Source: Aldersonia sp036524855
Lineage (GTDB): Bacteria > Actinomycetota > Actinomycetes > Mycobacteriales > Mycobacteriaceae
Direction: 5' to 3'
NCBI GenBank assembly: GCA_036524855.1
Contig: DATDBL010000145.1
Span: forward strand, 36,367-100,366
Length of the DNA stretch: 64,000 bases
In this document: piece after piece, positions 27,408 through 36,494 of the stretch
How positions within the stretch are numbered: the first letter of the stretch is position 1
Layout: each line of letters opens with the position of its first letter
Translations under genes and position numbers: made by a program
Notes under the pieces: generated by a model
Seen by the model: the letters and a program-made list of their open reading frames with translations, nothing else
Database searches by the model: none
Told to the model about the DNA's origin: nothing

Positions 27408-27460
27408 CGAACCTCCCCTGCTCGAACGTCGTCTGTGTGTCGAGCAGGGACGGCGGTTCG

Positions 27461-27781
27461 TTACGCGGGCGCGCTCGACCCGGCGGCAACGTCGAGCACG
27501 ACCTCGAACTCGAGCAGCGACGACCCGGACGCGACCGGGCGGGCGCGCTCGCCCGAGTGGGCCGCTTTCGCGGGGCCGTCGAGCCACGCCTGGAACGACT
27601 CCTCGCTGTCCCACTGGGTGACGACGAAGTAGCGGGACTCGCCCTTGACAGGGCGCAACAACTGGAAGCCGAGGAAACCGGGCGAGTTCTCGACCGCGTG
27701 CGCGCGGTGCGCGAACCGCGTCTCGAGTTCGGGTCCGGCACCGTCGGGAACCTCGATCGCGTTGATCTTCACAACTGCCAT
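27461..27781 (-). CDS. mhuD: Haem-degrading monooxygenase MhuD
   Basis: The 106-residue protein, a dimeric ferredoxin-like fold, is very close to mycobacterial MhuD (Rv3592): NSPGFLGFQLLRPVKGE and RYFVVTQW are nearly identical. The haem-site residues Asn7, Trp66 and His75 are at exactly these positions. It releases iron from haem, forming mycobilins. The gene is on its own and starts next to the divergent hydrolase. Confidence 0.93.
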   Translation of the reverse strand: MAVVKINAIEVPDGAGPELETRFAHRAHAVENSPGFLGFQLLRPVKGESRYFVVTQWDSEESFQAWLDGPAKAAHSGERARPVASGSSLLEFEVVLDVAAGSSAPA

Positions 27782-27815
27782 GACCAGCACCTTACCTGCC
27801 GTAGCGTGGCCGGTG

Positions 27816-28652
27816 ATGCTGCACGACGAGGGCGGATCCGGCCCACCGATCCTGCTGCTGCACGGGCTGATGGGCAGTGCCGCGACGTGGCGCCGGCATG
27901 TCGACTGGCTGCGCGCACACGGTCGCGTGTACACGTTCGACGCTGCCGGGCACGGCCGCCCGGCGCCCGCGGCACTGACCACTGAGGCGTTCGTCGACGA
28001 CCTGCTCGCCGCTCTCGCCGGCATCGACGAACCTCTGACCGTCGTGGGCCACTCGATGGGCGGGCTGCACGGCTGGGTGCTGGCGGCGCGCGAACCGAAT
28101 CGAGTTCGTGCGCTGGTCGTCGAGGACATGGCGCCCGACTTCCGCGGCCGCACCGCCGCGGACTGGGCCGCGATGATCGAATCCTGGCCGCAGCCGTTCC
28201 CGACCGAGCAGGCAGTGCTCGAGCACTTCGGCCCCGTCGCCGGGCGCTACTTCCTCGATTCGTTCGAGCGTCGGGCCGACGGCTGGCATCTGCACGGATC
28301 GGTGCAGACCTTCCGCGGCATCTCCGAGGAATGGGGCCGACGCGACTTCTGGTCGCAGTGGTGGGCGGTGCGCGCGCCGACGCTGCTGATCGAGGCCGAG
28401 TACACGATCACCCCGCCCGGGCAGATGCGGCGGATGGCGCAGCGGTCCGGCGCCCGCTACGTCCGAGTCGCCGGCGCCGGCCACCTCGTGCACGACGACG
28501 CCCCCCACGCCTACCGGTCCGCGGTCGAGGAATTCCTCGCAGCAATCCTGTCGCCCGCGCCCGCACCCTCACCGGCCAGCGCGAACAGTCCGTCCGGGGT
28601 CTGCTCGACCAACCCGTCGGACAGCAGCGAATCCAACGCACGGTCGCGCTGA
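27816..28652 (+). CDS. Alpha/beta hydrolase
   Basis: The 278-residue protein shows ILLLHGLMGSAATW, the nucleophile elbow VGHSMGGLHG and a C-terminal GAGHLVHDDAP with the His. It lies beside mhuD as does Rv3591c in M. tuberculosis. ATG 27816 is chosen: a TAGCGT -10 box (27802-27807) ends 9 nt upstream, implying a leaderless mRNA; GTG 27813 and ATG 27780 are alternatives. Its Ser/Pro-rich C-terminus overlaps mutY by 142 bp in the antisense direction. The substrate is unknown. Confidence 0.85.
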   Translation: MLHDEGGSGPPILLLHGLMGSAATWRRHVDWLRAHGRVYTFDAAGHGRPAPAALTTEAFVDDLLAALAGIDEPLTVVGHSMGGLHGWVLAAREPNRVRALVVEDMAPDFRGRTAADWAAMIESWPQPFPTEQAVLEHFGPVAGRYFLDSFERRADGWHLHGSVQTFRGISEEWGRRDFWSQWWAVRAPTLLIEAEYTITPPGQMRRMAQRSGARYVRVAGAGHLVHDDAPHAYRSAVEEFLAAILSPAPAPSPASANSPSGVCSTNPSDSSESNARSR

Positions 28653-29500
28653 CCGGGATCCGACGGCCACGCAAGGTCCAGGCGCGCCCGCGGCACCGCG
28701 CCCGCGCCGTCGCGCAGCACGTCCAGCAGTCGCCCGCGGGCCTGGCGGTCGGTGCCCTCGTAGCGTTGGGTGCGCCGGCGGGGCATGTCGGCGGCCGGAC
28801 GCCCGGCCGCGGCCCACGCGCAGTGCGGTAGCGGGCACCGCGCGCACGCCGGTTTGCGAGCCGTGCACACGGTCGCCCCGAGTTCCATCAGCGCGGCGGA
28901 GAACGTCGCGGCGCGGGCCCGGTTGGTGGGCAGCAGAGCCGCGACGTCGGCGAGGTCGCGGGCGGTGGACGGGTTGCCCGGTTCCGCGCGGCCGTGCACC
29001 GCACGGGCGACGACGCGTCGAACGTTGGTATCCACCACTGGAACTCGCTGGCCGTAGGCGAAGCAGGCGACGGCGCGGGCGGTGTAGGCGCCGATGCCGG
29101 GCAGGGTGACCAGGGTTTCCACGTCGGCGGGCACGAGGTCGTCGTGGTCGGTGGCGAGCACCCGAGCGCATTCGTGCAGGCGCAGCGCGCGGCGCGGGTA
29201 GCCCAGCTTGCCCCACGCTCGCAGCACCTCGGCCGGCGTGCATGCGGCCATCGCCGACGGCACCGGCCAGCGCTGCACCCACTGCCCCCAAACCGGTGCG
29301 ACCCGGGCCACCGGCGTCTGCTGCAGCATGACCTCGCTCATCAGAACCTGCCAGGCGCTCACGCCGGGACGACGCCACGGCAGATCGCGGGCGGTGTCGC
29401 AATACCACCGTGTCAAGGCCGCCACGTCGGGTGTGATGGACGCCTCCTCGGCTCGGCTGAACTCGCTGGTAACCCCCGGCTCGGGGGACAATGCCCGCAT
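28511..29500 (-). CDS. mutY: A/G-specific adenine DNA glycosylase
   Basis: It removes A mispaired with 8-oxoguanine. The 329-residue protein has the helix-hairpin-helix LPGIGAYTARAVACFA, catalytic Glu in SEVMLQQTP, the Asp in VPVVDTNVRR, and a Cys4 iron-sulfur loop (C-x6-C-x2-C-x4-C). The start at 29500 gives the MRALSPEPGV opening that parallels M. tuberculosis MutY. It begins divergently at the carbonic anhydrase start; the two start codons overlap by 2 bases. Confidence 0.93.
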   Translation of the reverse strand: MRALSPEPGVTSEFSRAEEASITPDVAALTRWYCDTARDLPWRRPGVSAWQVLMSEVMLQQTPVARVAPVWGQWVQRWPVPSAMAACTPAEVLRAWGKLGYPRRALRLHECARVLATDHDDLVPADVETLVTLPGIGAYTARAVACFAYGQRVPVVDTNVRRVVARAVHGRAEPGNPSTARDLADVAALLPTNRARAATFSAALMELGATVCTARKPACARCPLPHCAWAAAGRPAADMPRRRTQRYEGTDRQARGRLLDVLRDGAGAVPRARLDLAWPSDPGQRDRALDSLLSDGLVEQTPDGLFALAGEGAGAGDRIAARNSSTADR

Positions 29501-30134
29501 GCCGACCACAAATCCCATCAGTGCCTGGAAGTCGCTGCGCGAAGGCAACGAGCGGTTCGTGAGCGGGGTGCAGGAGCATCCTAGCCAGAGCTTCGCCGAC
29601 CGGGCCAAGCTCGTCGATTCGCAACATCCCACCGCCGTCATCTTCGGCTGCGGCGACTCCCGGGTTGCCGCCGAACTCATCTTCGACGCCGGTCTCGGCG
29701 ACATGTTCGTCGTCCGGACCGCCGGTCACGTCGTCGACGGGTCGGTGTTGGGATCGATCGAGTACGCGGTCGCGGTGCTGAACGTGCCGCTGATCGTCGT
29801 GTTCGGCCACGACAAGTGCGGCGCGGTCAAGGCGACCATGGACGCGCTCGACAAGAACGAGGTGCCCAATGGGTTCATCCGCAGCATCGTCGAGCGGGTG
29901 ACGCCGTCGATCCTGCTCGGCCGCAAGGAAGGCCTGACCACGCTCGACGAGTTCGAGGCCCGGCATGTGGTCGAGACCGCCCGGCTGATCATGGACCGGT
30001 CGCGGATCATCGCGGACCGGGTCGAGTCGGGCACGTGTGCCATCGCGTCGGTTACCTACAAGCTCGTCGATGGTGCCGCGACGCTGCGCGACGTCGTCGG
30101 CGAGATCGGCGAGACGCCCGAGCAGGGTATCTGA
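29499..30134 (+). CDS. Beta-class carbonic anhydrase
   Basis: It interconverts CO2 and bicarbonate. The 211-residue protein has the zinc ligands and catalytic pair of the family: FGCGDSRV (Cys and the Asp-Arg dyad) and FGHDKCGAV (His and Cys). It matches the position of Rv3588c. The ATG start overlaps the divergent mutY start. No signal peptide, so it is cytosolic. Confidence 0.95.
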   Translation: MPTTNPISAWKSLREGNERFVSGVQEHPSQSFADRAKLVDSQHPTAVIFGCGDSRVAAELIFDAGLGDMFVVRTAGHVVDGSVLGSIEYAVAVLNVPLIVVFGHDKCGAVKATMDALDKNEVPNGFIRSIVERVTPSILLGRKEGLTTLDEFEARHVVETARLIMDRSRIIADRVESGTCAIASVTYKLVDGAATLRDVVGEIGETPEQGI

Positions 30135-30213
30135 CGTGCGTGTGACGTGTATCCGCACGACACGCCGACGTGGGTCGACGGTCGGTTGCGACGGTCCACA
30201 TACCGTGTAATCC

Positions 30214-30873
30214 GTGTCCGAACCCAGCGCTGCGCAACCTCCCGAGATCTACCGACGTCGGCGTTGGCTCGCCATCGGAGCGGGTGTGGTGGTGCTGGCG
30301 TTGCTGGTCTGGTTCATCGCGGCGCTGCGCGGCGGCGACTCGTCGGATTCCGCCTCCGCGGCGGCCAGTTCGTCGCTGACCGCGGCGGAAGCCACGTCCG
30401 CGCCGGCGACGAGCGTCTCCGGGTCGGCCACGTCGGGTGTGTCGGGCACGTCCACAACCTCCGCCGCCGCCGTCCCGCCGGGGCAGTGCCCGGACGGCTC
30501 GCTCGCGGTGAAGGCGACGGTCGCGCAGCCGACCTGGCAGGCCGGTCAGGAACCCGAGTTCGGCATCGTCATCACCAACATCTCGACCACGCCGTGCGAG
30601 CGCGACCTCGGTGCGGGACTGCAGCAGGCGCTCGTATACAGCCTCGACGGGTCGCAGCGGATCTGGTCGAACGCCGACTGCTTCCCCAGCACCGACGCCG
30701 ACGTCCGCACCCTCACCCCGGGCCAGCAGGCGGCGTTCACGGTGAAGTGGTCGGGCACCGCGTCGGCACCCGAATGCGCCGGTGAGCGCGTCCCGGTCGC
30801 CCCGGGCGCCTACACCGTCGTCGCCCAACTCGGCACCCTGCGCAGCGCGCCGGAGCCGTTCAACATCGCGTAA
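30214..30873 (+). CDS. Membrane-anchored extracytoplasmic protein (Rv3587c-like)
   Basis: The 219-residue protein has a short cytoplasmic N-terminus, one membrane helix (LAIGAGVVVLALLVWFIAAL, about residues 20-39), a Ser/Ala/Thr-rich linker of about 50 residues, then a beta-rich domain with three Cys and ending APEPFNIA. Position matches Rv3587c. A TACCGT -10 box ends 8 nt before the GTG start. Its function is unknown. Confidence 0.8.
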   Translation: MSEPSAAQPPEIYRRRRWLAIGAGVVVLALLVWFIAALRGGDSSDSASAAASSSLTAAEATSAPATSVSGSATSGVSGTSTTSAAAVPPGQCPDGSLAVKATVAQPTWQAGQEPEFGIVITNISTTPCERDLGAGLQQALVYSLDGSQRIWSNADCFPSTDADVRTLTPGQQAAFTVKWSGTASAPECAGERVPVAPGAYTVVAQLGTLRSAPEPFNIA

Positions 30874-30901
30874 GCGCAGGTGCCTGGCTAGGCTTTTCCC
30901 C

Positions 30902-31594
30902 GTGACTCATTCCGCCGTGCTGTTCGATTTCTCCGGCACCCTGTTCCGGCTCGAGGAGGACGAGAGCTGGGCTGCCGACCTCACCCACGCCGACGGTGAG
31001 CCGTTCGACTACCACCACCAGGCCGAGCTGATGCGGCGAATGACCGCGCCCGTCGGGCTGACCGTCGAACTCGCCCCCGACGACGAGTACGCCTGGCACA
31101 ACCGCGACCTCGACCCCGCGCTGCACCGCCTCGCCTACCTCGCGATCATGAAGGCGTCGGGGGTGCCCAACGAGGAGCAGGCCGCCTCGCTCTACGGTCG
31201 GCTCGTCGACCCCGAGGAGTGGACACCGTACCCGGACGCCGGCGAGGTGCTCGAGCAGTTGCACGCGCGCGGCATCCGGACCGCCGTCGTCAGCAACATC
31301 GCCTTCGACATGCGCCCGGCGTTCGCCACCCGCGGCTGGGACCGGTTCGTCGACGAGTTCGTGCTGTCGTTCGAGGTCGGCGCGATCAAGCCGCACGCCG
31401 AGATCTTCTCCGCCGCGTTGGACCGACTCGGCGTCGGCGCCACCTCGACGCTGATGGTCGGCGACAGCGTCGAGGCCGACGGTGGCGCCCAGGTGCTGGG
31501 CTGTGATTTCGCCCTCGTCGAGCCGCTGCCCACCAACGAGCGACCCGACGCGCTGCTGCAGGCGCTGCGCACCCACGAGGTCCTCCCCGCGTAG
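30902..31594 (+). CDS. HAD-superfamily hydrolase
   Basis: The 230-residue protein has the four HAD motifs: DFSGTLFRL (nucleophile Asp; the usual second Asp is Ser), VVSNIAF, IKPHAEIF and VGDSVEADGGAQ. The second-Asp change suggests a substrate or reaction other than typical phosphomonoesters, or a weaker enzyme. TAGGCT ends 8 nt before the GTG start. It is convergent with disA, 7 bp apart. Confidence 0.88.
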   Translation: MTHSAVLFDFSGTLFRLEEDESWAADLTHADGEPFDYHHQAELMRRMTAPVGLTVELAPDDEYAWHNRDLDPALHRLAYLAIMKASGVPNEEQAASLYGRLVDPEEWTPYPDAGEVLEQLHARGIRTAVVSNIAFDMRPAFATRGWDRFVDEFVLSFEVGAIKPHAEIFSAALDRLGVGATSTLMVGDSVEADGGAQVLGCDFALVEPLPTNERPDALLQALRTHEVLPA

Positions 31595-31601
31595 CCCGCC
31601 T

Positions 31602-32687
31602 CTAGTCGTATGGGCCGGAGATGCTCGCCTCCGCCAGCCGGGACAAGCCCTCCCGGATGTGGCGGGCCCAGAAGTTGCCGATGCCGTCGACGGACTGCAG
31701 GTCCGCCGCCGTCGCGGCGAGCAGGCCCTGCAGGGAACCGAACTTTTCGGCGAGCTGATGCACTTGGTCGAACCGCAGCCGCGGCACCCGGGTCAGGACG
31801 CGGTAGCCGCGCGGGCTGATCGGGGTGTCGAGCGCCTCGATGCTGCTGGAGTGGCCGAACGCGCGCGCGAGCGTGGTCAGGTCGAGCAGGTCGACGTCGG
31901 TGAGCGCGTCCAGGGTGGCCAGGGTCTTTTCCATCGCGTCGGTGCTGGGTGCCTCGGCCCCGGCGAGATAGTCGCGCACCACCAGTGACCGAGCGATTTC
32001 GTTGTCGCCCAGCAACTCTTCGAGCTGCAGCGCGAGTTGTCGCCCGTCCGTGCCGAGTTCGAGCACGTCCTGTTCGATCTCGGTCGAGATCCGGCGCACC
32101 ATCTCGAGCCGCTGCGCGACGGTCAGCGCGTCCCGAAGTGTGACGAAGTCCTCGATTTCCACGACCGACAGCTGCCGCGACACCTCGTCGAGGCGGGCCT
32201 TGTAGCGCTCCAGCGTCGCGACCGCCTGGTTCGCCCGCGACAGGATGGTCGGCGAACCCTCCACGACGTGTCGCGTCCCGGCGACATACACGCTCACGAT
32301 GCTCATGGACTGGCTGACCGAGACGACGGGCACGCCGGTCTGGATCGCGGTCCGTTCGGCCGCGCGATGTCGGGTACCCGACTCGACGGTGGGGATCCGC
32401 GGGTCCGGTACGAGTTGCACGTTCGCGCGCACGATGCGTTTGCCGTCGCTCGACAGCACGACCGCGCCGTCCATCTTCGACAGCTCACGCAGCCGGGTCG
32501 GCGCGAACTCGACGTCGAGCTCGAAGCCGCCGTCGCTGATCTCCTCGACGCCCTCGTCGTGACCGAGGACGACGAGCCCGCCGGTACGCCCACGCAGAAT
32601 CCGCTCGAGGCCTTCGCGCAGGTCCGTGCCGGGGGCCAGTCGGGCGACGGTGTCGCGCAGCGCGGCGGACGACTTCGCGTCTGGCAT
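31602..32687 (-). CDS. disA: DNA integrity scanning diadenylate cyclase DisA
   Basis: It makes cyclic di-AMP and responds to branched DNA. The 361-residue protein has the DAC domain motifs KMDGAVVLS and GTRHRAAER, a helical linker, and a C-terminal helix-hairpin-helix DNA-binding part (LQSVDGIGNFWARHIREGL). The start at 32687 is preferred because an AAGGGGGGTG ribosome site precedes it; 32708 is possible. It is downstream of radA, whose product inhibits DisA in other bacteria. Confidence 0.95.
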   Translation of the reverse strand: MPDAKSSAALRDTVARLAPGTDLREGLERILRGRTGGLVVLGHDEGVEEISDGGFELDVEFAPTRLRELSKMDGAVVLSSDGKRIVRANVQLVPDPRIPTVESGTRHRAAERTAIQTGVPVVSVSQSMSIVSVYVAGTRHVVEGSPTILSRANQAVATLERYKARLDEVSRQLSVVEIEDFVTLRDALTVAQRLEMVRRISTEIEQDVLELGTDGRQLALQLEELLGDNEIARSLVVRDYLAGAEAPSTDAMEKTLATLDALTDVDLLDLTTLARAFGHSSSIEALDTPISPRGYRVLTRVPRLRFDQVHQLAEKFGSLQGLLAATAADLQSVDGIGNFWARHIREGLSRLAEASISGPYD

Positions 32688-32819
32688 CGCGCCACCCCCC
32701 TTTCCCATCGCGGCGCACCCCACAGCACCACACCCCGCCCGTTCGGCATTCCAGCCTACCGAGCGGAGGCGGCCCGACGGTCGAGAAGACGACCGCGAAC
32801 CCGCGCCAAGACGCAATGG

Positions 32820-34187
32820 TTAGCGGATCGTGACCACCTTTCTTATCGCCTCGTCCACCGTCGCGCACGGGTAGGTGCGTATCCCGGCCGGGATCGGGCC
32901 GTGCTCCGGCGGGACCAGCGCCGCGGTGAAGCCGAGTCGCTGCGCCTCCGCGAGTCGGCGCCCGATGCCGCTCACCCGGCGCACCTCGCCCGCCAACCCA
33001 ACCTCACCCAGCACCACCACTCCCGGCGGGATCTGCTGTTCCCTGACCACCGACGCCACCGCCACCGCCACCGCCAGATCCGCGACCGGTTCGGTCACCC
33101 GCATTCCGCCGACCGTCGCCGCGTACACCTCCTTCTTGGAAAGCGCTGTTTTGCATCGTGTTTCGAGCACTGCGAGGATCATCGCGACACGGTTGTAGTC
33201 GAGTCCGCTCACCGCGCGCCGAGGCACCGGCGCGGCCGTGTCCACGACCAACGCCTGTACCTCGCCGAGCATCGCCCGTCTGCCGTCCATCGCGACCGTC
33301 ACCGCGGTGCCGACTGCGGCCTCGTTGCGGTGGTGTAGGAACAGCCCCGACGGGTCGGTGACCTCGGCGATCCCGTCGTCGCGCAGTTCGAAACAACCCA
33401 CCTCGTCGGCGGCCCCGAAGCGGTTCTTCACCCCGCGCACCATCCGCAGCGTCGAATGCCGGTCCCCCTCGAAGTGCAGCACGACGTCGACGAGGTGCTC
33501 GAGCGTGCGCGGCCCCGCGACCGCGCCGTCCTTGGTCACGTGCCCGACGAGCAGCACCGCGACCCCGGTCGCCTTCGCCAGCGAGGTCAGGGTCGCCGTG
33601 ATCGCGCGCACCTGCGTCACGCCGCCGACCACACCGTCGATCGCGGCGGCCACCAGCGTCTGCACCGAATCCACCACCAGCAGCGTCGGACGTACCTGCT
33701 GCACGTGCCCGATCACTGTCGCGAGATCGGATTCCGCTGCAAGATAAACACTTTCGTGCACGGCACCGGTCCGGTCGGCGCGCAGTCGAACCTGTCCGGC
33801 GGACTCCTCGGCGGTGACGTACAGCGCAATGTCGCCCTGCCCACGCAGCGCCCAGCGGTGCACGACCTCGAGCAACAGCGTCGACTTCCCGACCCCCGGC
33901 TCACCCGCGAGCAGCACCACCGATCCGGGCACGACGCCGCCGCCGAGCACCCGGTCGAGTTCGCCGATGCCGGTCGGCTTCGCCCGGGAGCTCTCGACGT
34001 CGACGGCGCCGATCGGCGCGGCCGCCGTGCGCGGCAGCATGGCCACGCTCCCGCCGACCGCCTGCAGCGCGGGTGCCGCGACCTGGTCGATCGAGCCCCA
34101 CGCGCCGCAGTCCGGGCAGCGCCCGACCCACTTCGGGACGCTGTGCCGGCAAGCCGAACACTGATAGCTGCTCTTCGCTCTGGCCAC
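32820..34187 (-). CDS. radA: DNA repair protein RadA
   Basis: It is a RecA-like helicase and branch-migration factor. The 455-residue protein has an N-terminal Cys4 zinc finger (CSACRH, CPDC), Walker A GEPGVGKST, the RadA-specific VKNRFGA motif, and a C-terminal Lon-like domain (GEVGLAGEVRRVSGIGRRL). It starts with GTG. It is transcribed toward disA, 132 bp away, and probably functions with it. Confidence 0.96.
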   Translation of the reverse strand: MARAKSSYQCSACRHSVPKWVGRCPDCGAWGSIDQVAAPALQAVGGSVAMLPRTAAAPIGAVDVESSRAKPTGIGELDRVLGGGVVPGSVVLLAGEPGVGKSTLLLEVVHRWALRGQGDIALYVTAEESAGQVRLRADRTGAVHESVYLAAESDLATVIGHVQQVRPTLLVVDSVQTLVAAAIDGVVGGVTQVRAITATLTSLAKATGVAVLLVGHVTKDGAVAGPRTLEHLVDVVLHFEGDRHSTLRMVRGVKNRFGAADEVGCFELRDDGIAEVTDPSGLFLHHRNEAAVGTAVTVAMDGRRAMLGEVQALVVDTAAPVPRRAVSGLDYNRVAMILAVLETRCKTALSKKEVYAATVGGMRVTEPVADLAVAVAVASVVREQQIPPGVVVLGEVGLAGEVRRVSGIGRRLAEAQRLGFTAALVPPEHGPIPAGIRTYPCATVDEAIRKVVTIR

Positions 34188-34250
34188 ACGCGCAGATTAG
34201 GGCGTCCCACCGACAGAAACCGGCCGACAGTAACCCCGCCAAGAATGAAC

Positions 34251-34280
34251 GGAGGGTCACCCGAGAACCGGGTACCCTCC
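34251..34280 (-). terminator. Hairpin terminator between the lpqE-like gene and radA
   Basis: GGAGGGT-C-ACCCG pairs with CGGGT-ACCCTCC around AGAAC. It lies 32 bp beyond the stop of the minus-strand lipoprotein gene and is followed on that strand by GTTCATTCTTGG, moderately T-rich. It likely separates this transcript from radA. Confidence 0.6.
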
Positions 34281-34311
34281 CTACCAGTTCAGGTCAGTGG
34301 CCAGTGTCAGG

Positions 34312-35040
34312 TTAGTGACCGCCGCCCTCTTCGGTGTCGGGGTTGCCGCCCTCACCGGGGTTCATCGGCTCGGCCTCGCTGCCCTCGGTGCCGCCGTGCT
34401 CGGCCGGGCCGGACTTCTCCGACACCTCCCGCTCCACGCCCGGGCCGGCGTCGATAGGGACCTGGACGGTGACGTCGCCGGCGTTCTCGAAGTCGAACGT
34501 CACCGGGAAGGTGAGCCCGGGCGTGAGGTCGGACTTCAGGTTCGTCAGTTCGACGGTCGCGGTCCGGGTGTTCGGGTCGGCGAGCACGGCGTCGACGGAC
34601 TCCTCGGAGCCCGGTGCCACGGCAACGAGCACGCGGGAAGGAGGCAGTTCGCGGGCCGACTCCGGCTCGAACCGCACCGCGCCGGCCTCGCTGGACACCT
34701 CTCGCAGCCTGTCGTCGGTGTCGGGGCTGTTGTTGATGATGACGAACGAGAGCAGCGCATTGCCGCCGGCACTGTTGGTGTACTCCTCGTCGTTCGGGTA
34801 CACCACGTGCACGTTGCGCAGCGAGATCAGGCCGATCTCGGCGGAGTTGCCGTTGACGGCGGAGGCCTGCGTGGCGGTCTGCGAGATCTGGCCCGCGCCG
34901 CAGCCGGTCAGCAGCAGGCCCGCACCGCCGGCGAACGCGGCGGTGAGCATCGCGGTCCGACGCAGCAGGCGGCGCGAATGCGAGCGGGTCCACGGCGCCG
35001 GCGTCGAAGCCTGATGTGCATCCACGGCTGCGTCTTCCAC
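34312..35040 (-). CDS. lpqE: LpqE-like lipoprotein
   Basis: The 242-residue protein has twin Arg residues before a hydrophobic stretch and a lipobox LLLTGCGAG, so it is a lipid-anchored envelope protein. The mature part is a beta-rich domain (ISLRNVHVVYP, LSFVIINNSPDTDDRL) like mycobacterial LpqE (Rv3584), then an acidic Gly/Glu-rich tail ending in His. GTG 35040 has GGAAGGA 7 nt upstream. It is divergent from carD. Function unknown. Confidence 0.8.
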   Translation of the reverse strand: MEDAAVDAHQASTPAPWTRSHSRRLLRRTAMLTAAFAGGAGLLLTGCGAGQISQTATQASAVNGNSAEIGLISLRNVHVVYPNDEEYTNSAGGNALLSFVIINNSPDTDDRLREVSSEAGAVRFEPESARELPPSRVLVAVAPGSEESVDAVLADPNTRTATVELTNLKSDLTPGLTFPVTFDFENAGDVTVQVPIDAGPGVEREVSEKSGPAEHGGTEGSEAEPMNPGEGGNPDTEEGGGH

Positions 35041-35329
35041 GGTGGCGTCCTTCCATCGAGTGCGGTCCTGCGCTGGGCAGAGCGTCAACTAGGCAGAGTA
35101 GTAGTTACCTGCAGAGCCTATGCTGCCGGGCCGCTGCGCACCCGCCAAAACGCGCCGGAAGTGGCTGTCCGGCAACTCGTTCGCGTCGGTACCGATGCAC
35201 GTTCCGGCCGCCCTGTCAAGTCACCGGCAAGTCGCTGCTCCGGCCTGTGATGCCCCTGACCTGCGCAGTTGGCAGGCTCCCGCAAATCGGGCGTGTTAAA
35301 CTAGTTGTATCGAAAGGGGCACGGGACAC

Positions 35330-35818
35330 ATGATTTTTAAGGTCGGAGACACCGTCGTTTACCCCCATCATGGAGCGGCGCTGATCGAGGCGATCGAGAC
35401 CCGCACGATCAAGGGTGAGCAAAAAGAGTATCTCGTCCTCAAGGTCGCGCAGGGTGATCTCACCGTTCGGGTTCCCGCAGACAACGCGGAGTACGTCGGC
35501 GTTCGGGACGTGGTGGGGCAAGAGGGTCTCGACAAGGTCTTCCAGGTGCTGCGCGCGCCGCATACCGAAGAGCCGACCAACTGGTCGCGGCGGTACAAGG
35601 CCAACCTCGAGAAGTTGGCCTCCGGTGACGTGAACAAGGTTGCCGAGGTCGTGCGTGACCTCTGGCGGCGTGAGCAGGATCGTGGCCTGTCGGCGGGTGA
35701 GAAGCGGATGCTCGCCAAGGCTCGCCAGATTCTGGTCGGGGAGCTGGCGCTGGCCGAGGGCACGGACGACGCCAAGGCAGAGACCATCCTCGACGAGGTT
35801 CTCGCAGCGGCCTCCTGA
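35330..35818 (+). CDS. carD: RNA polymerase-binding transcription factor CarD
   Basis: It binds the RNAP beta subunit and stabilises open complexes, mainly at rRNA promoters. The 162-residue protein starts MIFKVGDTVVYPHHGAA (the Tudor-like RNAP-interaction domain) and has the helical DNA-binding part with NWSRRYKANLEKLASGD. The conserved Trp contacting the -10 region is present. GAAAGGGG precedes the ATG. ispD starts 1 bp after the stop codon. Confidence 0.97.
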   Translation: MIFKVGDTVVYPHHGAALIEAIETRTIKGEQKEYLVLKVAQGDLTVRVPADNAEYVGVRDVVGQEGLDKVFQVLRAPHTEEPTNWSRRYKANLEKLASGDVNKVAEVVRDLWRREQDRGLSAGEKRMLAKARQILVGELALAEGTDDAKAETILDEVLAAAS

Positions 35819-35819
35819 C

Positions 35820-36494
35820 GTGGCCGGCTCGCCCGTCGTCGCGCTCGTTCCGGCAGCGGGACGGGGCACACGTCTGGGTTCGTCGACGCCGAAGGCGTTC
35901 GTGGAACTCGGCGGTGTGCCGATGGTGCGACGGGCGGTCGACGGATTGCTCGCCTCGGGAGTTGTCGATGCGGTCGTGGTCGCGGTGCCCCCCGAACTGG
36001 CGGGCACCGCGGCCGACCTGCTTCCGGACGGGGTGCAGGTCGTGGCCGGCGGTGAACACCGCATCGACAGCGTCCGCGCAGCGATGGCAGTCGCACCCGA
36101 CGCGGGCATCTATCTGGTGCACGACGCGGCACGGGCACTTGCACCGCCCGACCTGATTGCCCGCGTCGTCGCCGAACTGCGCAGCGGTCGCAAAGCCGTG
36201 GTGCCTGCTCTTCCGCCCGCAGACACCGTGAAGTCCGTGGACCTGCTGGGCGGCGTGACGGGCACGCTGACCCGTTCGGAGTTGCGCCTGGTGCAGACCC
36301 CGCAGGGGTTCGAGGCCGACCTGCTGCGGCGGGCTTATGCCGAGGCGCCCGACGGCGCCGAGTTCACCGACGACGCCGGCCTGGTCGAACACATCGGCGG
36401 GCGGGTTCGCGCCATCACGGGCGACCCGCACGCGTTCAAGGTGACCACAGCGCTCGACGTCACGCTGGCCGAGGCGCTGCTGGCGGCCGACTAG
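35820..36494 (+). CDS. ispD: 2-C-methyl-D-erythritol 4-phosphate cytidylyltransferase
   Basis: It is the third enzyme of the MEP isoprenoid pathway. The 224-residue protein has the nucleotide-binding LVPAAGRGTRLGSSTPKAF, HDAARALAP, and TDDAGLVEH motifs. GTG at 35820 follows the carD stop almost directly, so they are coupled. ispF begins immediately after the stop. Confidence 0.96.
   Translation: MAGSPVVALVPAAGRGTRLGSSTPKAFVELGGVPMVRRAVDGLLASGVVDAVVVAVPPELAGTAADLLPDGVQVVAGGEHRIDSVRAAMAVAPDAGIYLVHDAARALAPPDLIARVVAELRSGRKAVVPALPPADTVKSVDLLGGVTGTLTRSELRLVQTPQGFEADLLRRAYAEAPDGAEFTDDAGLVEHIGGRVRAITGDPHAFKVTTALDVTLAEALLAAD

Noticed and set aside
28569..30158. 529-residue minus-strand frame across mutY and the carbonic anhydrase
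   Set aside because: Part is mutY read out of frame and part is antisense to carbonic anhydrase; no family features.
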